From Aurifilum marmelostoma (taxonomy: Eukaryota > Ascomycota > Sordariomycetes > Diaporthales > Cryphonectriaceae), in the NCBI GenBank assembly GCA_027559495.1, contig JAMXSV010000004.1, forward strand, positions 547,001 to 611,000: DNA of 64,000 bases. The letters are read 5' to 3'. The notes under the pieces are model-generated. The model was given only the letters and a program-made list of their open reading frames with translations. It was not told the origin of the DNA and made no database searches. Below, in pieces: positions 35,355 through 44,611 of the stretch (positions within the stretch are counted from its first letter, which is position 1; the number at the start of each line of letters is the position of its first letter). The position numbers and the translations under genes were made by a program.

Positions 35355-36923
35355 ATGGCAACCCGAGGCGCTCACCTTCGCACGAGGTCCCTCAAGCCCG
35401 AGACTGTCTCTACAAATCAAGGTCAGGATTCCAGATACACGTTGGCTTCAGAGAAGATGGACGATGCTAACACACGGCCAGGGCTACGACGGAGCAAGAG
35501 ACTCCAGGCTGCAGATACCGTTTCTCCCCACATTTCACCGAAAAGATCCCGACCTGCGCCTCACAACTCAATCGAGAACATCCTGCCCCGAGCGAAACGA
35601 GATCGCAGTGTCTCGCCCGTTCCTACTTCCCAACCCAAGCGCCGACGGACGTCGCTTGTACAAGAGGCGGCACAAGGCGAGAACGTCGACGATCCAGTTG
35701 CATTTTGGGCTCGGGAAAACAAGTGGCCACCGAATTATTGTGACCCGAGTCCCATGGAGCGCTTGCTTGCGAGGAAGAAGTCGGCGCCCTCTCTCCGTCG
35801 CAAGCGGTCAGAGTCGAGCCTGTCAGCGCCTAGCCGTACAACCCCAAGCGATCAAAAGCCGAGAGAGGAGAAGAGTGCGCAATACAGAAACCTACAGTAT
35901 GAACTCGTGCTCAACACAAAGGGCACGTTCATGGACGAGTCGGAGCTGGACATCGCAGATGCTAGCAAGCGCCTCTGTCAGCGACTTCTTGCTACAGTAC
36001 AGACGGTCCCCAAGGAGACACTATTCGACGACGATGTATTCAAGAATGTCTGTCGAAATCTGCATGGCAAGAATGAGTCCAGAATCATTCAAGACATTTC
36101 TCGACTCATAGTTCCCTCAGCAGAAACACTTGCCCTTCGGAACAAGAGTCTTAAACACCTCGCTGAGAGCGTGAACGAGGGCTGGAACAATTGTATCCCG
36201 CTGACGTCCCCTCGCCCACAACCCGACTATTCGGTCGGATTCAAGATGACAGCTTTCACAACAGAGCAGCTCGAAAAGATGTCACCGATTATCGGGGACT
36301 GGGCTTATGGCGATCAGTCCTACTTTTTGAGTACATACTATATGTACTTCCCGTTCCTGACATGCGAGGTCAAGTGTAGCGCTGGGGGGCTTGATGTTGC
36401 AGACCGCCAGAACGCTCACAGTATGACGCTTGCAGTGCGGGCTGTCGCCGAGCTCTTCCGCCTCGTTGGGCGCGAGGCTGAAATCAGCCGGCAGATTCTG
36501 GCCTTCTCTATCTCGCATGACGAAAAGTCAGTGCGGATTTATGGCCATTACCCAGTCATGGTAGATGGAGGGGATATCAAGTATTATCGTCATACTATCC
36601 ATGAGTCTCTATTCGGTGTTTCAGACGGAAAAGAGAAGTGGACATCATATCAATTCGTTAAGAATGTTTACGAGACTTGGGTGCCAGATCACTTCAAAAG
36701 GATCTGTTCGGCCATCGACCAGCTCCCGATGAAGCTGGACTTCGATGTCCCGGAGCTTTCCGAGTCTACTATTGGCCTCTCTCAAGGTCTGAATAGCCAT
36801 CGCCTGGCGTCGCAACTACTTGTGGACAATGAAGGTGACGAGCTGAGGGAGGATGGCCAGATGGTAACTCCGGAGACTTCGATCTCGAAAAGGAGAAAAG
36901 GTCCGACCGAGAGAAGACGATAA
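35355..36923 (+). CDS. DUF7924-type PD-(D/E)XK nuclease-like protein, 522 aa, motif intact
   Basis: Single-exon gene with an ideal Kozak context (CACCATGGCA). The N-terminal 170 residues are basic and disordered with several KR/RRR clusters (RRSKRL, PKRRR, RRKR), so nuclear localisation is likely. The domain region has PRPQPDYSVGF (Pro290-Asp291) and YFPFLTCEVKC (Glu338-x-Lys340), consistent with the PD and E-x-K motifs of PD-(D/E)XK enzymes. These are followed by ADRQNAHSMTLAVRAVAELFRLV, RIYGHYPVM, KWTSYQFVKNVYETWVPDHFKRICSAI. This matches the DUF7924 family as I remember it. Metal-dependent nuclease activity is inferred from motifs only; biological role is unknown. Related to the divergent gene at 32983-34041, in which the same motif positions differ. 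Confidence 0.8.
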   Translation: MATRGAHLRTRSLKPETVSTNQGQDSRYTLASEKMDDANTRPGLRRSKRLQAADTVSPHISPKRSRPAPHNSIENILPRAKRDRSVSPVPTSQPKRRRTSLVQEAAQGENVDDPVAFWARENKWPPNYCDPSPMERLLARKKSAPSLRRKRSESSLSAPSRTTPSDQKPREEKSAQYRNLQYELVLNTKGTFMDESELDIADASKRLCQRLLATVQTVPKETLFDDDVFKNVCRNLHGKNESRIIQDISRLIVPSAETLALRNKSLKHLAESVNEGWNNCIPLTSPRPQPDYSVGFKMTAFTTEQLEKMSPIIGDWAYGDQSYFLSTYYMYFPFLTCEVKCSAGGLDVADRQNAHSMTLAVRAVAELFRLVGREAEISRQILAFSISHDEKSVRIYGHYPVMVDGGDIKYYRHTIHESLFGVSDGKEKWTSYQFVKNVYETWVPDHFKRICSAIDQLPMKLDFDVPELSESTIGLSQGLNSHRLASQLLVDNEGDELREDGQMVTPETSISKRRKGPTERRR

Positions 36924-37966
36924 GATACTGAAATTTCATTGCCAATCTAAATACCAGCATTGCTGGATTCTGCAATGTCAATGTGACTGGTTTCTGATTC
37001 TTTTACGACGCAACAAAAGATTCGTTTTGAAAGCGGCAGAATGCAACCCCGGACATCCCAAGGAAATGGTCAGCAGGCACACGCAAAAAGCTCGTACATG
37101 CCACCTCCAGGATTGAACAGGAAGGCCGCCACCAAGCGGAAGCCACTGTAGATCTAGTACAGCCCCGATATTCTTACGTAAATTGTCGGAAATCATCACG
37201 GCTGCCCCCTTCTCGACGGCCGTCTGTGTGAAGGAAAATCATACCTACGGACATCAGATTCCTTGGTCGTGAAAGGAAATGCTCCATCGGCCAGCGATGT
37301 GGTAGACGCAGTACACACATTGCCAGGAAGCGGGAGTGACACGATATTCGGGAGTCATCCATTGGTCCAATTAATATATTTGCCTTGCTACTCCGGATAT
37401 ACGACATTGTTTTCTTGGGTACCCAAAGTCTGGTGACCTGTAAAAGTAATTTCAGCATTACGCTGGATATTACGATCTCAAAGAGTGCGGCCAAGAGCGG
37501 AACTCAGTAATACAAAGATTCGCAACAGAACGTGTAAGGGCATGTGAAATTGGTAATGTGAAACTCCCAGTCGTGGTAGCCTGTAGAAGATAAACGGCCA
37601 CTGTCGTTGTGCCCCAATACCTGTGCCCGAACATGATAATTAGTCCGCTAACCAGTAATTAAACCGCCCCGAAGCTCGGCCATTATGCCCCTCAAAGAAA
37701 AAAATACAAAGGGCAAGGCATAATGGACTCTTGAGCTACTCACTCGCAAGCGGCATCCTTAGCCATACGATGTCTTCTCGGCGAAGATAGATGTAAACTG
37801 AGTCAGCATCCCATTGAACCCAGCTGGACTGTGCAGAAGTCGATGAAGGCTATAATATGTGCAGTCTTACTTGTGGGGATGAGCAAGGGGGTAGAACGCA
37901 TGCTCAGCCTCGGGCTACCGGTGTCGCTGACGAGTCAAGTTCTCGGCTTCCCTAGTCCTCCTAACC
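36924..37966. other. intergenic, no supported gene
   Basis: About 1 kb between the 35355 gene and the oxygenase pseudogene. Short frames only. Confidence 0.5.
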
Positions 37967-39511
37967 CTACTCTACCGGTCCATTCGACGGGACAGGCACG
38001 AGTATGGCTCGGTTCGAGTACATGGCCTCCGCGTGTGCTTGGTTACTATACTGTCGCACATTAGCTAGAAGGAAGGAGAGCAAAAGGGGTGTTAGTGCCT
38101 ACTGCTGTGTATATCAACTGGATCTCGGACGATTTGGGCTCAGGAGTAAGCCAGTGAATAAGCTCGCGGGTGTAGGAACCTCACATCTGGAAGGTCTCGT
38201 GGTATTCATTGATCGACTCTACCTACCACGTCTCATCAATATGGATAACAAAGTCGTATCCAACAACCCATTCATATGGCTTTGTAAGGGCAGCAATCTG
38301 CTTGCAACGGATGGCCCAAGCATAGGTGGGCGGCTCGGGATCGTCGTACCATTCCGAGAATTGTCTTCTTCTTCATTCACTCCTCACGATGACAGGTGCG
38401 ACCTTGGCATGGAGTTGCAGAGCCTGAAAGATCTCCTAGACCACCGCATCAACTCCTTGCAGACTGGCCTGTAGGGGCGTCTCCACCTTGTGATTGTATG
38501 CGTAGACGTGCGAGCACCAACACCCAAGCTTAATCACCGTTTGCATGTGCGTATGTCAGCGTACGGATAGATAGACTCCTTCTTATAGTGCTGTAGGTGC
38601 TTTCGTCTCTAGTCCTTCTCTCTTCCACTTCTTTATATATATTCTTCTTACCTTGGCCCTTGAAGGGATTCTCTGCGAGCATCGCCTTAAAGATGCGTAC
38701 ATTGATAGATGGCTAGGGTTCAAGATCGGAGAGACGCCTGCCAGGCGCCCTGCACCGCGGACAGCATACAGATTGTATGTCAGAGTAAGCCGATGGCCGC
38801 TGGTGACCTCGAAGACTTCGTGCTCGCAGTCACTATAGAAGGCGGCCCAGGGGATTCCAGCATGGTCGGGTCGTCTCGGCTTGTGGCCCAGGCGAATGCC
38901 ATGCCCTCACCTCTGTAGCAGACAACGAGCTGACCGCCCTCGTGCTCCATGGGGAGACAAACGACGAGGGACCCAAATTGCCATGGGGAACGTGACGTGT
39001 CGACACGTGGGCTGAATCTACCCGAGGGAGCAGAGTATATTTCTGCATGCGGCTTTGTCAGAAAATGCCCTGACACTGATGGGGTGGGGCTCAGACGTAC
39101 ATTGAGCTTCTACAGCTCGGCTCGCACGCCACGATAGACGGGTGAGTTGAGGACACTCGGGAGGAGCACCTGCGCGACGGCACCAACGATGCTTGCTGAG
39201 TAGGGGTCAAACGTGGTACAGAACGCAGCTGGGTCCATCTGAAGAGCCTTCCGGTAGCTCTCGTCATACGTGTCTTCTCCACCACGGCAAAAGGTAGCAC
39301 GCTGAGAATGCTCCATGAGCCGCTCTAGGGTGACCTCTCCTCCAGGTGCCAGTGGTAGGTTGAGTCTGGCGCAGGGCGCAGCCGCTACGTTACTTGCATC
39401 TCCACCCACATCCCAGCGAATTGTTACCGGATCCAACACTCTCTGCTCGGTCGGAAGCAGCGTCGCCTCGATAGTACCACTTGCCGGAGGCAGGCCTTTG
39501 GACTCACGCAT
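37967..39511 (-). pseudogene. 2-oxoglutarate/Fe(II) oxygenase (prolyl-4-hydroxylase-like) pseudogene
   Basis: Decayed copy of a fungal 2OG-Fe(II) dioxygenase. The start is intact (ATG 39511, WDVGGDAS..., HSQRATFCRGGEDTYDESYRKA, SIVGAVAQVLLPS, GVRAEL). Then TAG at 39112-39110 interrupts where Tyr is expected before KLN. A junction at about 39095-39033 appears one base off for its intron. APSGRFSPRVDTSR has Arg where the iron-binding His of HxD is expected. FGSLVVCLPMEHEGGQL is preserved. A further 1-nt shift near 38867 separates it from WAAFYSDCEHEVFEVTSGHRLTLTYNLY, which keeps the distal His and the 2OG-binding Arg. More in-frame stops occur at 38438, 38375, 38225 and 38183. The C-terminal remnant ends AHAEAMYSNRAILVPVPS with a stop at 37969-37967. 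Several independent lesions make a single sequencing error unlikely. Confidence 0.8.
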
Positions 39512-40852
39512 TTCAACCTAGCTCCCGCATGCGAAAAGCTGGATTGGGTGATTCAGGATGAACTTGAGGCCCTCGAAGCCTTGTCCAAGCCATCTGATTG
39601 CGCAGGTGCTGAGGTTGCTGGATTTGTATGGGAAGACATGGTATTGCTTCTTGAGTGCGGGGGGCCAAAAAGCCGAGTATGAGGGAGTATACGAGACCCG
39701 TTGAGATATCATAACGTTGCCATGAGTATCGGTCTGATGTACGGCGATAAATTATCGGTACTGGTCCGTAACTCGTGTCGAAAGGGTGGGTTGGGGAAAT
39801 GTTGGATTGGCGGCAGCCATGACTGTCTCACTTTGAGATGCGTCATAATCAATGAATATACCCAGAATCTCATATTGACTACTATTCTCTAGCCTGATTT
39901 AACCGCTGAAACAGTATGCTAAGTCGTGCGTTCACGGAACAGAAAATCACGGAAGGCAAAGGTGGTTGCATGGTTTATCATCATGTAAATCGTGGTTAGG
40001 CGAGGTTCAGCAAGCATTCATGAATGTGGGACTAACAATACAAGAGGGTCCTCCAGCTTATGACTGAATTCGTGCATGTGTACGTGTGTGTGTTGTGTGT
40101 GCTGTCACCCGAGTTTGCGTTCTACTTCTCGCTATACCCGGGCGGACCAGCCAACGTGGTTCAGTGGGTTTGTGTACAGTACCACTATGTGAGAAACAAG
40201 GGGACGCCTGCACATCGCAGGATCCTGGCCGACACTTCATCACCAAACATAACACGCCACCAGAGTAGAGCCCACCGAGTGAACGGGGCTCAGTCGGGGC
40301 ACACACCATGGGACCTCGACCTTCAACGTTGTCTCAGAAGAGAATTTTCTGATTCCCCGTAAATGCAAAGGAACCTCGTATTTCAGGCTGCATGGCACGC
40401 CTTCATTGGTGAGGTGTGGCAGGCTAGCACCAAGAACGGGTCCCTCCAGCATCCGGTGTGCACCCTGGCACCACCACCTGGGCACCTGCAGGACAAATCA
40501 GGTCGGCGCGATCAGCGCATTCCCGGACGCATAGGATCGCCGCTTATTGTCGACAAGACTGTGGTACCAGGATGGCAAGCTTGATTGCTACCCTTTGGTG
40601 AGTGAGTGTGTGTGAGGTTAAAAGAGAGAAGGAGACCCAACGGGACTTGGCGGCTGGTGATCTAAAGAAAGTTTTCTTTTCGTTTATTATTTAATACCTC
40701 GTGCCCCTCCCTCGTCACTTTCTCTTGCCCGTCAAGTCTGGTCAGCTTGCTGGTCTTGAGTCAATTGCCATCCAACACAGATAAAGAATCACCCCCCCTG
40801 CCCTCTGTTTCTTCTATTGCGTCATCCTCCCAGACGAGTGAGAGGAAGAGAA
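39512..40852. other. intergenic, no supported gene
   Basis: 1.3 kb, AT-rich at 39700-40050 with a short GT-repeat near 40078-40105. A pyrimidine-rich leader before 40853 fits a promoter for the secreted protein gene. Confidence 0.5.
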
Positions 40853-41660
40853 ATGCGCTGCTGCGAACTAATACCAGCCCTGCTGGGCTGGATCATGGTG
40901 GTAACGGCTCTGCCCCAGCCCACACATGGTCGCTCACCGAGGACCAGCCCACCGCCCGCAAGCCAAGAGTTTACTCTTGCCATCGAGATAAACAACACAT
41001 ACGTCCCTCTGACTGCTGTGAACAACGGCACTACAGACTTGGTATTGCAAGCTGGGGAGACGGGTTCGATCTCTGGTACACCTGGTACGTTGTCTCGAGC
41101 CCATTACTCTGTCCCTTAGGTCCATACCGCTGCGAGGCAATGCGGATAGGATATAATAGCTCGGGACTAACGCCAGCCGACACTGCAGCATACACCAACA
41201 CGTCTACCCCGGACGCAAATGGATACACCACCTCGCTCGTTTTCGACCTCTCCAACAGCGCAGACTGTGCCCCAGGAGTATACGGCATGGCCGTCGCCGA
41301 TCTGGGTGAGCTGTACGGGGTAGCATCCTACGTGTATGGCGTGTTGAATTATCAGGAGTTTGACTACGCTATTGATGACGGTGAGCATGCTGTCGTTGAT
41401 CATCAACCTCGCGACGCCTCCTTCTTCAGAACTCCTTCTTACTGAGAACTCTTGTTGCAGGCTCGGTGTTTCATGAACTCACCGCCGGTTCGCAAGACTG
41501 GTTCGCCTGTCAAGACTCTGTGAACGGGACGCAGGGCTACTTCCTCAGCTGGGGCGTCTTCTCTTCACAAGGCCTCCCACCAAGTGGCTGTATCGTGACC
41601 AACGTGATCCAGGTCTTCAACTCGACAGGAACGGTCACCTCAAGGAGGCTTCTGAGGTGA
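40853..41660 (+). CDS. small secreted cysteine-containing protein, about 230 aa, effector-like
   Basis: Three exons: 40853-41084 (or ending at 41074), 41120-41380 and 41461-41660. Signal-peptide-like N-terminus (CELIPALLGWIMVVTALPQP). The mature region has six NxS/T sequons (NNT, NGT, NSS, NTS, NGT and NST) and Cys residues in PYRCEAM, SADCAPG, FACQD and SGCIV, so disulfides are likely. The sequence ITLQAGETGSISGTPGPYRCEAMRIGY is loosely patterned. Intron 1 would be only 35 nt with donor GTACGT; an upstream donor (GTACAC at 41075) gives 45 nt in the same phase and is more plausible. The second intron is 80 nt. No recognised domain. Length and Cys content suit a candidate secreted effector or cell-wall protein, which is an inference from type only. 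Confidence 0.7.
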
Positions 41661-42464
41661 CGATGAGATTTGGTGAGATGCAAAGTCATCCGGGTCGCGA
41701 GAGAAGGTGTTCGTCGGCAAGGCTTCTGCCTTCTTAATCAACCGTGCTCTTGCTGTTCAGTCTCGTGTCAGTCATTTTCAAACCAGGCACTCTTGTTTAC
41801 ATATGTTTAGAATACGAAATTGCAAAGGTTTTTCTCAAATAAGTGTAGACGCTGTGCAGATAAGTGTATTTGAATTGTAACAAATTGCAAACATGGTCGC
41901 CGAAGAAGACACAGCCTCCCACTCTTTCAGGTCTCGATCAAGTTTCCATGCAACATCGAGATCGATCCCCTCATCTTTCCATATACGCCGAGATACAATG
42001 CATATTTCCTGCGATGAAGATGTGCAATTTTGCTTTGAAGCGGCAACCGGGGGAGAGATGATGTTATAGAAATACCGCCTCGCGGCACACAAGGCTTCAC
42101 GGCGCGGCTGGGACCCGGGGTCGTATTGAGTAAACATGTGACAAACTAAGTAAGGTTCGTTACTCCTTGATTGGTCCTTAAGCTTGAGATGTACTACAGT
42201 ATGTAATGAAGATAGGTGAGTTCCACTTACAGCAGCAAGAATCCACATGGCGAGCTGGGCATCCCCTGGACTAATGTCGACTAGTCTACAACCGTGAACG
42301 GGCACGCGGTAGGGAAGTACTCAATTCCAGCAGCATCATCTGCGTCATAGACCTAGCCGGACCCATCATACCGGGACGTCATATAATCGTGCTCGTCTAT
42401 TCTTCTCCAAAGTCGTTTCGTACTTTATTACAGCAAGATGTTTAAGAATTTCCAGTAATTATCC
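41661..42464. other. intergenic, photolyase promoter
   Basis: No supported gene. Probably holds the light-responsive promoter of the photolyase, but I could not pick a specific white-collar site with confidence. Confidence 0.5.
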
Positions 42465-44273
42465 ATGTCTTTGGCTTGGAGAATTTCACGACATCATTGC
42501 GGCCCACGCGTCAGCAGCAACAACATCCTACTTCTCAGATTATCTTGCTCAGGGCAGCAAGTTCTCAGACACTCTCCACCAAGTTCATTCTTTCTGCGGC
42601 GGAGCAAAGGCGCCTGTAATAAGTTCTCAACAACGACAAAGTCTGAGAACATGTCGAAACGACGAGAACGGTCTACATCCCAGGAGGAGGTCCTAAAGCA
42701 CCCCTCGCCGAAGCGGGCTAAGGAGATTGATGCTCACCCACCCCTGGGAACCCTGTTGAAGCATATGGAAGAGCAAAAGTCCAGCAGCCCGAAGTCGCCG
42801 CGCAATGTCCTCCACTGGTTCCGGAGCAAGGATCTGAGGATGGAGGACAACCGCGCACTGTCAGCTGCCTCTGCAAAGGTCAAGGAGGGATCAGGCGCGT
42901 TGATAACGTGTTTTCTGTGGTCTCCAGAGGACATTGCCTGGCATGGTACGAGCCCCGCAAGGACGGATTTCATGTTGGAGTCCCTACGGATACTTCAGGA
43001 GCAGCTGCACGGCATCAATATTCCTCTGGTTATTTTGACCGCCAAGGGCCGCGAGGAAAAGGGTCAAAAGGTTCTCGACCTCGTCAAGAAGCATAACATC
43101 AGCCACCTTTTTGCGAATATCGAATACGAAGTGGATGAATTGCGAAGAGATATCGACATGTTCAAGAAATTACAGGGACACAAGTCGCAGGTATCATTTC
43201 AGCTCCTCCACGATCAGACTGTTGTAGAACCAGGAGCCTTGAAGTCTGGCTCGGGCGGGCCTATGAAGGTCTTTACGCCATACCATAAGGCCTGGCTTGC
43301 CAAGGTGGCCGACGAGCCCGAGCTCCTCGACCTTGTCGACCCGCCAGCTGGTAACGACAAGAAGGTCCAGCACGACTTGAAGGATCTTTTCGACACCAGC
43401 ATCCCATCGTTACCAGAGTCAAGCGACTTCGCATCCGACAAGGATAGGACACGCATTCGCAAATTGTGGCCAGCAGGTCATAAAGCAGGCCTAGAACGGC
43501 TACATTACTTCCTCGACAAGAAGGCCAAGACCTACAAGACCAACAGATCAACTCCAGCTGCAGACAACTCCAGCCGCTTATCGCCCTACTTCGCGTCCGG
43601 GGTCATCTCAGTCAGGGAGGCCCTCAAGGCTGCCATGGTCGCCAACGGTGGTAGTAATTTCGACTCTGGTGACGCGGGGATCGCCAGTTGGGTCCGCGAG
43701 GTCGTTTTTCGGGAATTTTACAGGCAAACGCTGATACACACTCCACACGACGCCATGAACCTACCGCACAATTTGAAATTTGATTTCGTGCAGTGGGAGA
43801 ACGACGAAGAGGGCTGGAAGAAGTGGTGCGACGGCAAGACGGGCATGCCATTTGTCGACGCCGGCATGAGACAGTTACACGAGGAGGCCTACATGCACAA
43901 TCGGCTACGCATGAACACCAGCAGCTACCTGCGGACGAACCTCCTCATCGACTACAGGAAAGGGGAGCGGTACTTTGCAGAGAACCTCGTGGACTGGGAC
44001 CTTAGCAACAATACACAGGGCTGGGAGCCGAGTTATACAGTCTTCAACCCTGTTGTCCAGGCCGAGAAGTGTGATCCCCACGGCGACTATATTCGAAGAT
44101 GGGTCCCAGAGCTGAAAGACGTTAAGGGCAAGGCAATCTTCGACCCTTATAATAGGATGGACAAGAAAGATTTTGAGAAACTGGGGTATCCTGCCCCCCA
44201 TGTGGACTTCAAGGAAAGCAAAGACAGATGCATCCAGAGGTACAAGCAGGACATGGCAGAGGCCGATCTTTAA
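42465..44273 (+). CDS. PHR1: cyclobutane pyrimidine dimer photolyase, 602 aa, class I type
   Basis: DNA repair photolyase using FAD and light to split pyrimidine dimers. Single exon. Residues 1-62 are a presequence (Arg/Ser/Leu-rich, few acidic residues, CSGQQVLRHS, KFSTTTKSE). A second in-frame ATG at 42651 (Met63) begins MSKRRERS with a basic nuclear signal, so mitochondrial and nuclear forms from two starts are plausible. The antenna domain begins VLHWFRSKDLRMEDNRAL. The FAD domain shows FTPYHKAW, SRLSPYFASG, VREVVFREFYRQ and GMPFVDAGMRQLHEEAYMHNRLRM. The C-terminal segment reads ENLVDWDLSNNTQGWEPSYTVFNP, shorter than the usual class I sequence with a G-x-D-x-x-P-Y-F-R stretch; I cannot tell whether this is normal for its subgroup. 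Ends KCDPHGDYIRRWVPEL. Confidence 0.9.
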   Translation: MSLAWRISRHHCGPRVSSNNILLLRLSCSGQQVLRHSPPSSFFLRRSKGACNKFSTTTKSENMSKRRERSTSQEEVLKHPSPKRAKEIDAHPPLGTLLKHMEEQKSSSPKSPRNVLHWFRSKDLRMEDNRALSAASAKVKEGSGALITCFLWSPEDIAWHGTSPARTDFMLESLRILQEQLHGINIPLVILTAKGREEKGQKVLDLVKKHNISHLFANIEYEVDELRRDIDMFKKLQGHKSQVSFQLLHDQTVVEPGALKSGSGGPMKVFTPYHKAWLAKVADEPELLDLVDPPAGNDKKVQHDLKDLFDTSIPSLPESSDFASDKDRTRIRKLWPAGHKAGLERLHYFLDKKAKTYKTNRSTPAADNSSRLSPYFASGVISVREALKAAMVANGGSNFDSGDAGIASWVREVVFREFYRQTLIHTPHDAMNLPHNLKFDFVQWENDEEGWKKWCDGKTGMPFVDAGMRQLHEEAYMHNRLRMNTSSYLRTNLLIDYRKGERYFAENLVDWDLSNNTQGWEPSYTVFNPVVQAEKCDPHGDYIRRWVPELKDVKGKAIFDPYNRMDKKDFEKLGYPAPHVDFKESKDRCIQRYKQDMAEADL

Positions 44274-44611
44274 GCCTGAATTGCATTTGTCCGGGAGGCA
44301 TCGGCGAGGAGTCAGCATGAAGGGATGAAGATAGCTGATGAATATTGTTCTCCCTATGCACAATGTTCAATGGAATCTTGTTCTCAATGACAACATATAT
44401 GATTGATAGTTAACTAAGAACTTAGACTCTGTCACCTCAAATCCACTCCCAGCCCGCCCTCTGGCATTAAACATTACGGTCGATACCACAGACTCGAAAC
44501 CAATTCGCACTTGACTAACCAAGACAAAGGAAAGAAGAGAACAGGTCAAAAGACGAAAGGAAAATAGGAAAAAAACATGAGACAAACCCACAGACGACCC
44601 CTAATTAGCCT
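44274..44611. other. short convergent intergenic region
   Basis: 338 nt between convergent photolyase and F-box-like genes; two 3' ends, nothing else seen. Confidence 0.6.

Noticed and set aside
41835..42305. 156-codon minus-strand frame upstream of the photolyase
   Set aside because: Mostly low-information sequence in the promoter region; no family resemblance.
28139..42464. Starship-type giant mobile element
   Set aside because: No DUF3435 tyrosine-recombinase captain gene, and no terminal repeats at the edges. The ferric reductase at 6.8 kb alone is not enough evidence.
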